DNA of 64,000 nt, from NCBI RefSeq assembly GCF_022808985.1, contig NZ_JAKZFT010000006.1:1-64000 (forward strand), in the 5' to 3' direction. Position numbers and translations under genes: made by a program. The notes under the pieces are model-generated. The model was given only the letters and a program-made list of their open reading frames with translations. It did not search any database and had not been told where the DNA came from. Within the stretch, counting starts at the first letter, position 1. Each line of letters begins with the position of its first letter. The stretch is from Geotalea sp. SG265 (GTDB lineage: Bacteria; Desulfobacterota; Desulfuromonadia; Geobacterales; Geobacteraceae). Positions 47,009 through 56,243 of this stretch are shown one piece after another.

Positions 47009-47035
47009 GGGCGCAATTTCCCCAGGAGTTTTGCT

Positions 47036-48070
47036 TTGCCAAGAACCGTTACCTTTGACCAATCCCTTCTCGACAGTCATTTGCTGGTGGATGTGCGCAC
47101 CCCGCTGGAGTTCGAGGAAGACCACATCCCCAGCGCCGTCAATGTGCCGCTCCTGTCCAATGACGAGCGGGTAGAGATCGGCACCCTTTACAAGCAGACC
47201 GGCCCGAAGGAGGCCCGTATCCGCGGATTGGAGCTGACCGCCCCCCGCTTTCCCGAGCTGGTTGCGGAAATAGGCAGGCTTGCGGCAGGGCGGCCGATCA
47301 TGGTCTACTGCTGGCGCGGCGGGCTGCGCAGCAAGACCGTCACCTCCATCCTTGATCTGACCGGTTATGATGCCGTTCAACTGCAGGGAGGTTACAAGGT
47401 TTACCGCAGCCACGTTCTGGCATATTTCGACGATTTCCAGCCCCCCGCCAGGCTGGTGGTCATCCACGGCATGACCGGCATCGGCAAAACCCCCTTCATC
47501 CTTGGCCTCGACCGCAACCATTTTTCCGTCATCGATCTGGAAGGGCTCGCTGCCCACCGGGGCTCCGCCTTCGGCGAGCTGGGGCTCGTCCAGGACCCAT
47601 CCCAGAAATGGTTCGAAAGCCGGCTCTGGGATGCCCTGCGCAAGGTGCCCGCCGACAAGCCGCTCATCGTTGAAGGGGAAAGCAAGCGGATCGGCCGGCT
47701 GTCCCTCCCCGGCAACATGTACGAAGTGATGCAGGAGAGCACCAAGGTCTGGTGCCATGCGTCGCTGGAGACCAGGGTGCAGCGGCTCATCGACGAATAT
47801 GGCCGGCAGGAGTTCAAGGAAGGGATGGCGGTGGCCCTTGAAAGAATCAGGAAGCGGCTTGGCGGCGACAAATACGCCGAGATTGCAGATTACCTGGAAC
47901 GGTGGGAACTGCAACCCTTCATGGCCGAGCTGGTGAAGAACTACTACGACAAGGTCTATTACAAGAACCGCGATTGGGTAGAGGACTTCAAACTGTCACT
48001 GGAAGATTACCAGGCTGCCGAGGAGGAGTTGAGGGGGTTTCTGGAAATGCGGCCGTCAGAGAGAAAATGA
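47036..48070 (+). CDS. selU: tRNA 2-selenouridine synthase (MnmH)
   Basis: Replaces sulfur by selenium in the wobble 2-thiouridine of tRNA Lys, Glu and Gln, through a geranylated intermediate, with selenophosphate. It has 344 residues. The rhodanese domain has its active Cys92 in YCWRGGLRSK; the C-terminal part has the P-loop GMTGIGKT (145-152). The start is TTG at 47036 with AGGAG 7 bases upstream; no ATG or GTG lies in a suitable place. Its presence implies selenophosphate synthesis elsewhere in the genome. The stop overlaps the next gene by 4 bases (ATGA). Confidence 0.93.
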   Translation: MPRTVTFDQSLLDSHLLVDVRTPLEFEEDHIPSAVNVPLLSNDERVEIGTLYKQTGPKEARIRGLELTAPRFPELVAEIGRLAAGRPIMVYCWRGGLRSKTVTSILDLTGYDAVQLQGGYKVYRSHVLAYFDDFQPPARLVVIHGMTGIGKTPFILGLDRNHFSVIDLEGLAAHRGSAFGELGLVQDPSQKWFESRLWDALRKVPADKPLIVEGESKRIGRLSLPGNMYEVMQESTKVWCHASLETRVQRLIDEYGRQEFKEGMAVALERIRKRLGGDKYAEIADYLERWELQPFMAELVKNYYDKVYYKNRDWVEDFKLSLEDYQAAEEELRGFLEMRPSERK

Positions 48071-48264
48071 CTGTGATAAGAAAAGAAGCTATTCTTATTT
48101 CCTTTGTGGCCATTTTGCTCTTCCTTTACTGGATGCCATTCGCCGCCGGGCACCCCTTGGTGGACGGCGCAGCTGGAATGGTCTTCTTCATCTCCCTGCC
48201 ACTGCTTTCCGCCATCATGCTTTGGCTGGCCAGAAAGCTGTGGCAAGCAAAGCGCAAACGCTAG
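48067..48264 (+). CDS. Two-helix membrane peptide coupled to selU
   Basis: A 65-residue protein whose ATG overlaps the selU stop. It has two hydrophobic segments (about 7-23 and 33-55) separated by PFAAGHPLVDGA, and ends in a basic tail (KLWQAKRKR) that should stay inside. It has no cysteine or catalytic motif. The overlap makes co-translation with selU likely, but I know of no membrane partner of this enzyme. Function unknown. Confidence 0.6.
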   Translation: MTVIRKEAILISFVAILLFLYWMPFAAGHPLVDGAAGMVFFISLPLLSAIMLWLARKLWQAKRKR

Positions 48265-48295
48265 GGCGAGAAGTGTTGACCCTATTTACCCATCA

Positions 48296-48324
48296 TTGAC
48301 ATATAGTATCATTATTGATACCAT
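48296..48324 (+). promoter_or_regulatory. hicAB promoter with built-in operator
   Basis: TTGACA (48296-48301), a 17-base spacer and TACCAT (48319-48324). The spacer and -10 hold a perfect inverted repeat GTATCA-TTAT-TGATAC (48306-48321), where the ribbon-helix-helix part of HicB could bind and repress. Transcription should start near 48331, three bases before the hicA ATG, so the mRNA may be leaderless. Confidence 0.65.
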
Positions 48325-48333
48325 TTCGTAACC

Positions 48334-48588
48334 ATGACGAATCTGATGGACATCGTTGAACTGATGCGCACCAATCCTGCCGGGGTTCGCTTTGCCGACC
48401 TGTGCAAGGTGTGCGATCATTATTTTGGAGAGGCACGGCAGACAAGCGGTAGCCATCGGGTCTATAAAACCCCTTGGATCGGAGACCCGCGGGTGAACAT
48501 CCAGAACAGCAAGGGAATGGCAAAGGTCTACCAAGTCAAGCAGGTGCTGAAAGCAATTGAGCGGTTAGAGGTGGAAAATGGGATGTAA
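48334..48588 (+). CDS. hicA: HicA-type toxin (mRNA interferase)
   Basis: An 84-residue protein of the HicA double-stranded-RNA-binding fold. The catalytic-histidine region is SGSHRVYKTP (38-47), followed by the usual strand and a VKQVLKAIERL helix. HicA cleaves mRNA when not bound by HicB. This one is slightly longer than the typical 60-residue toxin, with an extra N-terminal helix (TNLMDIVELMRTNP). There is no Shine-Dalgarno site and the promoter abuts the ATG. It overlaps hicB by 11 bases, toxin first, as usual for hicAB. Confidence 0.85.
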   Translation: MTNLMDIVELMRTNPAGVRFADLCKVCDHYFGEARQTSGSHRVYKTPWIGDPRVNIQNSKGMAKVYQVKQVLKAIERLEVENGM

Positions 48589-48907
48589 AAACGACAAATT
48601 TACTTACCGGGTAACATGGTCGGAAGACGATGCAGAATATGTGGGACTTTGCGCCGAGTTTCCCAGCCTGAGCTGGCTTGCCCGGACACCGGAAGCGGCA
48701 CTGAAAGGAATACGCAAGCTGGTCAGCGATGTCGTTGCCGACATGCTCACAAGCGGAGAAGCGATACCAGAGCCAATTTCCACCAAACATTTCAGCGGCA
48801 AATTCATGGTCCGCGTGCCGCCAGAGGTACACCGCCAATTAGCAGTTGAAGCTGCTGAGGCAGGAGTCAGTCTTAATCGCCTGGCCAGTGCCAAGCTCAG
48901 TCATTGA
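48578..48907 (+). CDS. hicB: HicB-type antitoxin with ribbon-helix-helix tail
   Basis: A 109-residue protein. The N-terminal part (about 7-55) is the partly degraded RNase-H-like HicB fold: YRVTWSEDDAEYVGLCAEFP, then LARTPEAALKGIRKLVSDVV. The C-terminal part (SGKFMVRVPPEVHRQLAVEA and SLNRLASAKL) is an Arc/MetJ-type ribbon-helix-helix for DNA binding. It would neutralise HicA and repress the promoter at 48296. Its ATG lies inside hicA. Confidence 0.88.
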   Translation: MGCKNDKFTYRVTWSEDDAEYVGLCAEFPSLSWLARTPEAALKGIRKLVSDVVADMLTSGEAIPEPISTKHFSGKFMVRVPPEVHRQLAVEAAEAGVSLNRLASAKLSH

Positions 48908-48923
48908 TTCAGACCCGCCATCA

Positions 48924-50909
48924 CTACCTGTCCAGCAACTCCCGCACCTTCCTGGCCAGCTCGGGGGGTGAAATGGGCTTCATGATCAGTTCGATCTCCT
49001 TATCCAGAAGACCTTTTTCCTTGATGAGATCGGCGGTGTAGCCGCTGATGAACAGGACCTTCACCTGGGGGGCGAGTGCCAGTATCTCGCGGCAGGCCTC
49101 CGAACCGTTCTTCTTCGGCATGATCATGTCCAGCAGCACCAGATCGATACTGCCGCTGTTCTCCCGGAAGATATCCACCGCCTCCTGCCCGTCCCTTGCC
49201 GCCATGACCCGATAGCCGAAGTCCCGCAGGATGCATCCCTCCATGTCCCGGATCGCCTGGTCATCCTCGGCCAGCAGAATGGTCTCGCTACCCCCCTTGG
49301 GCCGGGCCGGCAAGAGCTTCGCTCCCTCCATTTCACAGGGTTTGATCAACGGCAAGTAGATTCTGAAGGTGGTGCCGATCCCCGGCTCGCTGTAGACCTT
49401 GATGTAGCCGTTATGCTGGGTGATGATCCCGTAAACGATGGACATGCCGAGGCCGGTCCCCTTCCCCACCTCCTTGGTTGTGAAGAAGGGATCGAAGATG
49501 TTTTGCAGGATCTGCTGATCCATGCCACTGCCGGTGTCGGAGACATTTATCACCGCATAGTGACCGGGTCTGCCGAAGCCGTACAGGGAGATGAAGGATT
49601 CTTCCATTTCCTGCAGCTCGGTGGATATGGCCAGCTTACCGCCGTCCACCATGGCATCACGGGCATTGGTCGCCAGGTTCATAAGCACCTGATCGATTTG
49701 GCCGCTGTCGGCGCTGATACACAGTTGGCCCCCATGGAGAGATGTCTCAAGCTGAATATCCTCACCTATGATCCTTTTCACGATTTTCATCACACTTTCG
49801 ATCAAGGAGTTCAATTCCACCGGCCGCTGTTTCATCTCCTGCTTGCGGCTGAAGGCCAGGAGCCCTTTTGTGAGCTGGGCGGCCTTTTCGGCAGCGGCAA
49901 TGATCTGATCCAGGTTGCCCTTGAGGGGATCATTCCCCGCCATTTTCATCTGGGCCAGATTGCCGTAGCCGATGATGACGCTGAGCAGGTTATTGAAATC
50001 GTGGGCTATTCCCCCTGCCAGCTGGCCAATTGCCTCCATCTTCTGTGCCTGGCGCAGCTGCTGTTCCAGGTTTTTCCGTGCCGTGATATTTTCGATGACG
50101 GTGATGTAATGGACCGGCTCGCCCCTCTCGCCGCGGGCCAGGGCCACTGCCATATGCCCCCAGACAATCGAGCCGTCTTTGTGGAGGAAGCGCTTTTCCA
50201 TTTCGTAGGTGGTGGTTTTCCCGGCCAGGAGCAGCTGCACCTGCTCCTTGTCCAGGTCCAGGTCATCCCCGTGGGTGATATCACCCAGGGCAAGCTTCTG
50301 CAGTTCTCCGGGGGCATAACCCAGGGCGTCGCACATGCTGACGTTGACCCGCACCAACTGCCCGTCCAGAGCCACATGGGCAATGCCCACCGCTGCCAGT
50401 TCGAATGCGTTCCGGTATCGTTCCTCGCTTTCCAGAAGGTTTTCCGCCGTTCGCACCAGTGTGGCGGTCCGTTCCGCCACCAGCGCTTCCAGCGAGGCCT
50501 CCCGCTCTTCCAAGGCACACCGCTGAATATACAATTCACAGAAAACCCTGACCTTGCTCCGCAGGATCGCCGGAGCCAAAGGCTTCAGCAGGTAATCGAC
50601 GGCCCCGGCATCATATCCCTTGAACTGGCAGCTCAGGTCTTTCATGCCGGCCGTGACGAAAATGATGGGAATGTGCCGGGTCTTGGGGTTGGCCCGCATC
50701 AGCTCAGCGGTCTCGAAACCGTCCATCTTCGGCATCTGCACATCCATCAGCACCAGGGCGAAGTCCTGCCTCAGCGCCAGCCGGAGTGCCTCGTTGCCGG
50801 ACAGGGCCTTGACCATGGCCAATCCCAGGTCCCCAAGGAGCGCCTCAAGCGCCGTCAGGTTCTCTTCCCTGTCATCCACCAGCAGAATGGAAACCGTGTG
50901 CGTTCGCAT
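48924..50909 (-). CDS. Hybrid sensor histidine kinase (REC-PAS-HK-REC)
   Basis: A 661-residue soluble protein. N-terminal receiver with Asp12/Asp13 and the phospho-acceptor Asp56, a PAS domain (about 165-280), HisKA with His303 in [14 protein letters not shown], HATPase (about 400-525; N-box [15 protein letters not shown]), and a C-terminal receiver with Asp594. The IAHDFNN variant marks the NtrB-like class. ATG 50909 has AAGGAG 8 bases upstream; the longer frame runs into the CheB gene. It closes the cluster kinase-CheR-CheB-kinase and could take phosphoryl groups from the 1215-residue kinase through its first receiver. Confidence 0.92.
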   Translation of the reverse strand: MRTHTVSILLVDDREENLTALEALLGDLGLAMVKALSGNEALRLALRQDFALVLMDVQMPKMDGFETAELMRANPKTRHIPIIFVTAGMKDLSCQFKGYDAGAVDYLLKPLAPAILRSKVRVFCELYIQRCALEEREASLEALVAERTATLVRTAENLLESEERYRNAFELAAVGIAHVALDGQLVRVNVSMCDALGYAPGELQKLALGDITHGDDLDLDKEQVQLLLAGKTTTYEMEKRFLHKDGSIVWGHMAVALARGERGEPVHYITVIENITARKNLEQQLRQAQKMEAIGQLAGGIAHDFNNLLSVIIGYGNLAQMKMAGNDPLKGNLDQIIAAAEKAAQLTKGLLAFSRKQEMKQRPVELNSLIESVMKIVKRIIGEDIQLETSLHGGQLCISADSGQIDQVLMNLATNARDAMVDGGKLAISTELQEMEESFISLYGFGRPGHYAVINVSDTGSGMDQQILQNIFDPFFTTKEVGKGTGLGMSIVYGIITQHNGYIKVYSEPGIGTTFRIYLPLIKPCEMEGAKLLPARPKGGSETILLAEDDQAIRDMEGCILRDFGYRVMAARDGQEAVDIFRENSGSIDLVLLDMIMPKKNGSEACREILALAPQVKVLFISGYTADLIKEKGLLDKEIELIMKPISPPELARKVRELLDR

Positions 50910-50971
50910 CGGATTTCTCCTTGTGGCCTTTGTACTTCCAGCCAACTCTTCCACCGCTCTCCCCCAACCCT

Positions 50972-51544
50972 TCATGAGGGCCCCAGCGCCGCCAGTTTCT
51001 GCAGCAGTTCAGGCAGATCAGTCAGTGTGACCACATGATCGGCGACAACGAGACTCAAAGCATATCCGGGCATTGACGCTGCCTCGGCATCTGCCGGGTC
51101 CTGGATGATGGCCGTCCCGCCGTGGGCCTTGATGAACTGCAACCCCCGCCCGCCGTCGGTTCCTGCACCGGTAAGAATAACGCCGATTACCGACGGACCG
51201 AAAGCGAGGGCGGCCGATTCAAAGAGCACATCCACCGAAGGGCGCGCGAAATTCACCGCCTTCTCGGCGGAAAGGGAGAGGCTGCCGTCGCTTTCCACCA
51301 GCAGGTGGTAGTTTGCCGGGGCAATATAGACATGCCCAGCGTTGATAACCTCCTCCTCGTCTGCCTCCTTGACCCGCACGAGGCACAACTGATCCAGCAG
51401 TGTCGCAAGGCCGTTTCCCGAAATCGGGCTCATGTGCTGGACAATGAGGATCGGCAGAGGAAAGACAGCGGGCAGTGGAGCGAGTACCCTTTTCAGTGCC
51501 TGCATGCCGCCGGTGGAAACCCCCATGACGACGGCCCTGAACAT
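50972..51544 (-). CDS. cheB: CheB-type protein-glutamate methylesterase domain, no receiver
   Basis: A 190-residue CheB catalytic domain alone. The catalytic triad is visible: Ser in GVSTGG (about 9-14), His in VQHMSP (about 39), Asp in GAGTDGGRG. It would remove methyl groups from, or deamidate, receptor glutamates. Normal CheB has an N-terminal receiver that gates it; none is present, so activity is ungated or controlled by a separate receiver. The ATG at 51544 has GAAGG 7 bases upstream. Two earlier in-frame ATGs (51607 and 51577) overlap cheR and have poor sites. Confidence 0.88.
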   Translation of the reverse strand: MFRAVVMGVSTGGMQALKRVLAPLPAVFPLPILIVQHMSPISGNGLATLLDQLCLVRVKEADEEEVINAGHVYIAPANYHLLVESDGSLSLSAEKAVNFARPSVDVLFESAALAFGPSVIGVILTGAGTDGGRGLQFIKAHGGTAIIQDPADAEAASMPGYALSLVVADHVVTLTDLPELLQKLAALGPS

Positions 51545-51557
51545 ACTTTTGCCTTCG

Positions 51558-52385
51558 TCACAGGTAGCGTTTGACATAGATACGGGTACCCCGTTCGAGC
51601 TCGTCATAACTGCCGGCTATCTGACGATTTTCCAAAGTCTCCTTGGTGCCGAGACAGAGAAAGCCCCCTGGAAGGAGCGCACGATCGAAAAGGCGGAGCA
51701 CCCGCTCCTTCAGGGATGCCTTGAAATAGATCAGCACGTTACGGCAGAACACCATGTTCATCTCGCCGAAATCCGCATCCACCGCCAAGTTGTGGGCGGC
51801 AAAGACGATATCGTTCTTCAGAGCCGGCATGAGCATGGCATGGTCATACCGCGCCGTGTAATAGTCGGCAAAGTCCCGACGTCCGCCACTTTTCTGGTAA
51901 TTTTCCGTAAAACGCCGCATATCCTGCAGGGGATAGATACCCTCCCGCGCCTGGTCCAGCACATCCTCGTTGATATCGGTGGCATAGATCCGGTATCGCC
52001 CTCCCAGCCCCTCCTCCTGGAGGAGGATGGCCATGGAGTAAACTTCCTGACCGGTGGCGCAACCCGCATGCCATATCTTGACGAAGGAATAGGTCTTGAG
52101 GCGGGGTGCGACCTGCTCACGTAATGCCCTGAAGAATAAGGGATCACGAAACATCTCCGAAACATTGACGGTGATGCCGCGCACGAACTGGTCGAAGAGG
52201 GCGCGGTCCCGCAACAGCTTGCCCTGTGCCTCAGAGAGACTGGCAAAGCCCGAGCCGGCAAGCCACACCGTCAACCTGCGCCTGATGGAGGCTTCGGCAT
52301 ATTCGCGGAAGTCATACCCATACATGCGGTAGATCGCCTCAAGCAGCAGATCGCTCTCTATGGCGAATCGCTCGTCGTTTTCCAT
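51558..52385 (-). CDS. cheR: CheR-type protein-glutamate methyltransferase
   Basis: A 275-residue SAM-dependent methyltransferase. It has the N-terminal helical domain (YGYDFREYAEASIRRRL, NVSEMFRDPLFF) and the SAM-binding WHAGCATGQEVYSMA (about 104-118). The RNVLIYF motif follows. The canonical loop is ACSTGEE, so AGCATGQE is a mild variant. AAAGGG lies 7 bases before the ATG, which follows the 1215-residue kinase by 3 bases. With CheB it forms an adaptation pair, but no CheA, CheW or CheY is here. Confidence 0.94.
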   Translation of the reverse strand: MENDERFAIESDLLLEAIYRMYGYDFREYAEASIRRRLTVWLAGSGFASLSEAQGKLLRDRALFDQFVRGITVNVSEMFRDPLFFRALREQVAPRLKTYSFVKIWHAGCATGQEVYSMAILLQEEGLGGRYRIYATDINEDVLDQAREGIYPLQDMRRFTENYQKSGGRRDFADYYTARYDHAMLMPALKNDIVFAAHNLAVDADFGEMNMVFCRNVLIYFKASLKERVLRLFDRALLPGGFLCLGTKETLENRQIAGSYDELERGTRIYVKRYL

Positions 52386-52388
52386 GGT

Positions 52389-55300
52389 TCAACCCTTTTG
52401 ATACAGCCAGACCCGCATCAACGACAGGAGTTTTTCCACATCGATCGGTTTGGCGATGTAATCGCTGGCACCCGCCTCAAGGCATTTCTCCTGGTCCCCC
52501 TTCAGGGCCTTGGCGGTCATGGCGATTACGCTGAGCCTGGCGAAGCGGGGATCTCTGCGGATGGTCCTGATTGTTTCATAGCCATCCATCTCCGGCATCA
52601 TGATATCCATCAGCACCAGGTCCACATCGGGATGCTCTTGCAGGCGCACCAGGGCCTCACGGCCGTTTTCCGCCTCGACCACAATCATGTGCTTCTCGGC
52701 CAGAATGCTGGTGAGGGAAAAGATATTGCGCATGTCGTCATCCACCAGCAGGACCTTCTTCCCTTCCAGCATGGTTTCCTTGTCCAGGGAGGCACGCAGC
52801 ATGCGCTGCTTGTCAGGATTCAGGGAGCTCTCCACCTGGTGCAAAAAGAGCGTCACTTCGTTCAGCAGCCGCTCGGGGCTCTTGGCCCCTTTGATGATTA
52901 TGCTTTCCGTGTAGTGGCGCAGCTTGATCTCTTCTTCGTGGGAAAGGCTCCTGCCCGAGTGGATAATGACGGGAAGACGCCGTTTTTCATCCTGCTTCTC
53001 GATATGTTCCAGGAGATCGAACCCGGACATGTCGGACAAGCTCAAATCAAGAACCATGCAGTCGAAGGTTTCCCGCGAGAGCTGGGTCATGGCTTCTTTA
53101 CCGCTTCCTGCCACGCTGATTACCACGTCACGCCCTTCCAAGAGGGCTACCAGCCCCTGGGACTCTGACGGGTCGTCCTCGACTATGAGCAGTTTCCGGA
53201 GGGAACGGGAAATTGCGTTTTCTATGGTGGCAAACAGCTCGGTCAACTGGGTCGGGTTGACCGGCTTTGTAACGAAGCCGATCGCCCCCATGGCCATGGC
53301 CTTCTGCCGGTCCTCAAGGCAGGTAAGGAAATGGACGGGGATATGGCGGGTGCGGGGATTCTCCTTGAGGAGCTGCATTACCCCCCAGCCATCCACGTGG
53401 GGGAGCATCACGTCCAGTATGATGGCGTTGGGCAGATAGTGGTCGGCAAGGTACAGGCCCTCCTCCCCATTTGCTGCAGCCAGAGCGGCAAAGCCCCGTT
53501 CCCTGACCATTTCCATGAGAATGCGGGCAAAATTCATATCGTCTTCGATAATGAGAATGCTGCGCTGTCCCTTTTGGAGTTTTTCCCGATCATCGGCCAG
53601 GGTCGAAGGGGCCGGCACGGTGAGATGTCGGGGAGGCTGCCGCTCCGCACCCTGGAGATGAGCGGACTCAGGCACCACCCTATCGGCCTCCGCTTTGTTC
53701 GCCGGCATGCCTGCCGGCGGAGTCAGCGGTAAATAGACGGTGAAGACGCTCCCTTCCCCTTCACGACTTGCAAGGGTAATTTCCCCCTGCATGGCGCGGG
53801 CAAGCTGCCGCGAGATTGAGAGGCCGAGGCCGGTGCCGCCGAACTTGCGGCTGGTGCTGCCGTCCCCCTGCTGGAAAGCGTTGAAGACAGGCTCCTGCTT
53901 ATCCAAAGGGATACCGATGCCGCTGTCCCTGACTGCAATGGCCAGTGCCGGCATCGTCAGGGGATTTTCAGCCGGGGGCGCAATGGCGATGGTCAACTCC
54001 ACCCCCCCTTGTTCGGTGAACTTGAAGGCATTGGAGAGGAGATTTTTCAGGATCTGCTGGGTCCGCTGCACATCGGTAACGATTTTTCCCGGTACGTCGG
54101 GTGCGCCGGTAATCCGGAAGTTGAGCCGCCTCTGTTCGGCCAACGGTCTGAACATGGTCTCCAGTGGCTCCAGCAGGTCGGGCACCGTCAGCTCCTCGAA
54201 GTGGAATTCCAACCGGCCCGCCTCCACCTTGGAAAGATCCAGGATGTCGTTGATCAGGTTAAGGAGGTCGTTGCCGGCATCGTTGATAGTGCAGGCGAAT
54301 CCCACCTGCTTCTCAGTGAGATTCCCCTCCTTGTTGTCCATGAGCAGGTGGGAGAGAATCATCAGGCTGTTCAGGGGCGTGCGCAGCTCGTGGGACATGT
54401 TGGCGAGAAACTCGGACTTGTAGGCGCTGATTCGTTCAAGTTCTTCAGCCTTCCTCTGCAGCTCCTTGCTCGCCTCTTCCACCTCCCGATTCTTGTTCCG
54501 AATCTGCTCCCGCTGCTGTTCCAGCATCTGGGCCCGCTCCTCAAGCTCCTCGTTGGACTGCTGCAGCTCCTCCTGCTGGACGCGCAGCTCTTCGGTCTGC
54601 TGCTGGGTCTGTTCCAGAAGTTCATTGACCCGCTGCCGGGAAATGTTGACGCTGATCCCCACCGCGAGCCCTTCCATTACCGAATCGAGCAGCCGCAGCT
54701 CCTTCTCGGCAAACGCGTGGAATGCACCCAACTCCACGACCCCCATGAGGGTGTTGTCGTGTACCAGTGGAAGTACCGCCACATTACGCGGCACCGCTTC
54801 CCCCAACGAAGAGGCGATGGCCAGGTAATCGTCGGGAACGTTGGCAAGACAGATCATTTTCCGTTCTCTGGCCGCCTGGCCGGCAATCCCTTCCCCCAGA
54901 CCGAGTCGGTCGTTCAGGTTCTTCCTACGGGTGAAGGCATAAGTGGCAACGATGCGCAGCATATTTTCACGGGTATCGTGGAAATAGAAAGTACCGACAC
55001 CGCAATCCAGGTACCTTGCCAGGAAGGCGAGCACCTTCTCGGCCATTTCCGCCATGGCCTGTTCTCCCCGCAACAGGGCGTTCAGCTCGTTCTGCCCCGT
55101 TTTCAGCCAATCCAGGTCCTGCTCCACCTGCCGGTTGTGCCGCAGCGAGTCGGTCATCCGGCGAAAGGCGCCATCCAGCGACAATTGTGATTCCTCCAGG
55201 TTACAGACCGCTCGGGTCAGGTCACCGGTCTCGTCCCGTTGAATGGTGGAACGGTCCACCTGGATGGGTGGGGTATCGGGCAGGTCGCGACTCAGATCAC

Positions 55301-56036
55301 CGGAGGCAATACCCTCCGCAAGACGGGACTTTTCCATGGATGAGCCGGACATGACGAGGAGAGCATCGAGGATAGCCGTTATGGGCCGGACAATACTCCG
55401 GGTAATGTATGAGGCCATGATGAATCCGGCCGTTACCGCAAACAGCACCATGACGATAAACCAGCCGATGCGGGAATGGAACAGGTTGGAAGCCCATCCC
55501 CGTTCCTCCTTTGCATGGGCCATTTCCATACGAATCAGCTCTGCCAGGGTATCGTCCAGCTTCTTGAAAATCTCCCGCCCGTCTTTTTCCAGCACCGCAT
55601 CGGCCTCCGGTGCCCTGTGTCCCCTGGACAGCCTGAAGACCCGTTCCTTGACCACGAGATATTCAGGCCAGATCTTTTCGAACTGGCCCACAAGCTCCAT
55701 CTCCCGCGCATTCAGCTCCATCTTGTGATACTTGTCCAGGACTTCAGCTATGGACTTTTCATTTATCCGGGTCTGGGACGCTACGGTATCCTTCACTTCC
55801 TGGCTTGGGGTCAAGGCGTAGCGGTAAACCCGCCGGTAATGGTAAAGCACATCCACATAGAGCTGATTGGCCAGGAACACCGACTGCATGCTATTGTTGT
55901 ACATTTCATCAAGGGTGTCGTCCATGCTCCGCATGCCCTGGACCCCGATGATGCCGATGAGGATGGAAAGAACAATGATCACGGAAAAGCCGCAGGCAAG
56001 CTTCTTGCCTATTTTCAGATTGGCGTACCATCCCAT
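52389..56036 (-). CDS. Transmembrane hybrid histidine kinase with three receivers
   Basis: A 1215-residue protein. In order: TM1 (about 13-34), a four-helix periplasmic sensor (35-188), TM2 (189-209), HAMP (210-285), GAF (about 320-465), a coiled coil (470-540), HisKA with His549 in NMSHELRTPL, HATPase (655-772, GGTGLGLS), then receivers with Asp875, Asp997 and Asp1144. All phospho sites are intact. The chemoreceptor-like front and the three receivers resemble the large kinases often found with cheR and cheB in one operon. GGGGG lies 7 bases before the ATG. It is first of four overlapping or closely spaced genes. Confidence 0.94.
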   Translation of the reverse strand: MGWYANLKIGKKLACGFSVIIVLSILIGIIGVQGMRSMDDTLDEMYNNSMQSVFLANQLYVDVLYHYRRVYRYALTPSQEVKDTVASQTRINEKSIAEVLDKYHKMELNAREMELVGQFEKIWPEYLVVKERVFRLSRGHRAPEADAVLEKDGREIFKKLDDTLAELIRMEMAHAKEERGWASNLFHSRIGWFIVMVLFAVTAGFIMASYITRSIVRPITAILDALLVMSGSSMEKSRLAEGIASGDLSRDLPDTPPIQVDRSTIQRDETGDLTRAVCNLEESQLSLDGAFRRMTDSLRHNRQVEQDLDWLKTGQNELNALLRGEQAMAEMAEKVLAFLARYLDCGVGTFYFHDTRENMLRIVATYAFTRRKNLNDRLGLGEGIAGQAARERKMICLANVPDDYLAIASSLGEAVPRNVAVLPLVHDNTLMGVVELGAFHAFAEKELRLLDSVMEGLAVGISVNISRQRVNELLEQTQQQTEELRVQQEELQQSNEELEERAQMLEQQREQIRNKNREVEEASKELQRKAEELERISAYKSEFLANMSHELRTPLNSLMILSHLLMDNKEGNLTEKQVGFACTINDAGNDLLNLINDILDLSKVEAGRLEFHFEELTVPDLLEPLETMFRPLAEQRRLNFRITGAPDVPGKIVTDVQRTQQILKNLLSNAFKFTEQGGVELTIAIAPPAENPLTMPALAIAVRDSGIGIPLDKQEPVFNAFQQGDGSTSRKFGGTGLGLSISRQLARAMQGEITLASREGEGSVFTVYLPLTPPAGMPANKAEADRVVPESAHLQGAERQPPRHLTVPAPSTLADDREKLQKGQRSILIIEDDMNFARILMEMVRERGFAALAAANGEEGLYLADHYLPNAIILDVMLPHVDGWGVMQLLKENPRTRHIPVHFLTCLEDRQKAMAMGAIGFVTKPVNPTQLTELFATIENAISRSLRKLLIVEDDPSESQGLVALLEGRDVVISVAGSGKEAMTQLSRETFDCMVLDLSLSDMSGFDLLEHIEKQDEKRRLPVIIHSGRSLSHEEEIKLRHYTESIIIKGAKSPERLLNEVTLFLHQVESSLNPDKQRMLRASLDKETMLEGKKVLLVDDDMRNIFSLTSILAEKHMIVVEAENGREALVRLQEHPDVDLVLMDIMMPEMDGYETIRTIRRDPRFARLSVIAMTAKALKGDQEKCLEAGASDYIAKPIDVEKLLSLMRVWLYQKG

Positions 56037-56243
56037 GCTGCGCCCCCCCTTTCGGGCCTGAACAATGAAGCCAGTTCTGCCACTGGTCTACTTATCGGCA
56101 AGATCAGTCAAATTTACAGTTTTTGATAAAGGGGATTTTTTTCCGGTGGACAAACTGAATATGGAGGGACATAGAAAAGTATCGTTTAGGGAAGGATGGT
56201 AAGGAAGAAAATATGAGTTGATTGATGGGAGAGGAAGCAGTTA

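Noticed and set aside
49413-51038. A 541-codon open frame on the plus strand opposite the hybrid kinase
   Set aside because: It lies wholly antisense to a kinase with every domain motif intact; such long antisense frames are common in GC-rich genes. The same holds for long plus-strand frames at 44835-46103, 54009-55190, 23177-24322 and 62248-63708.
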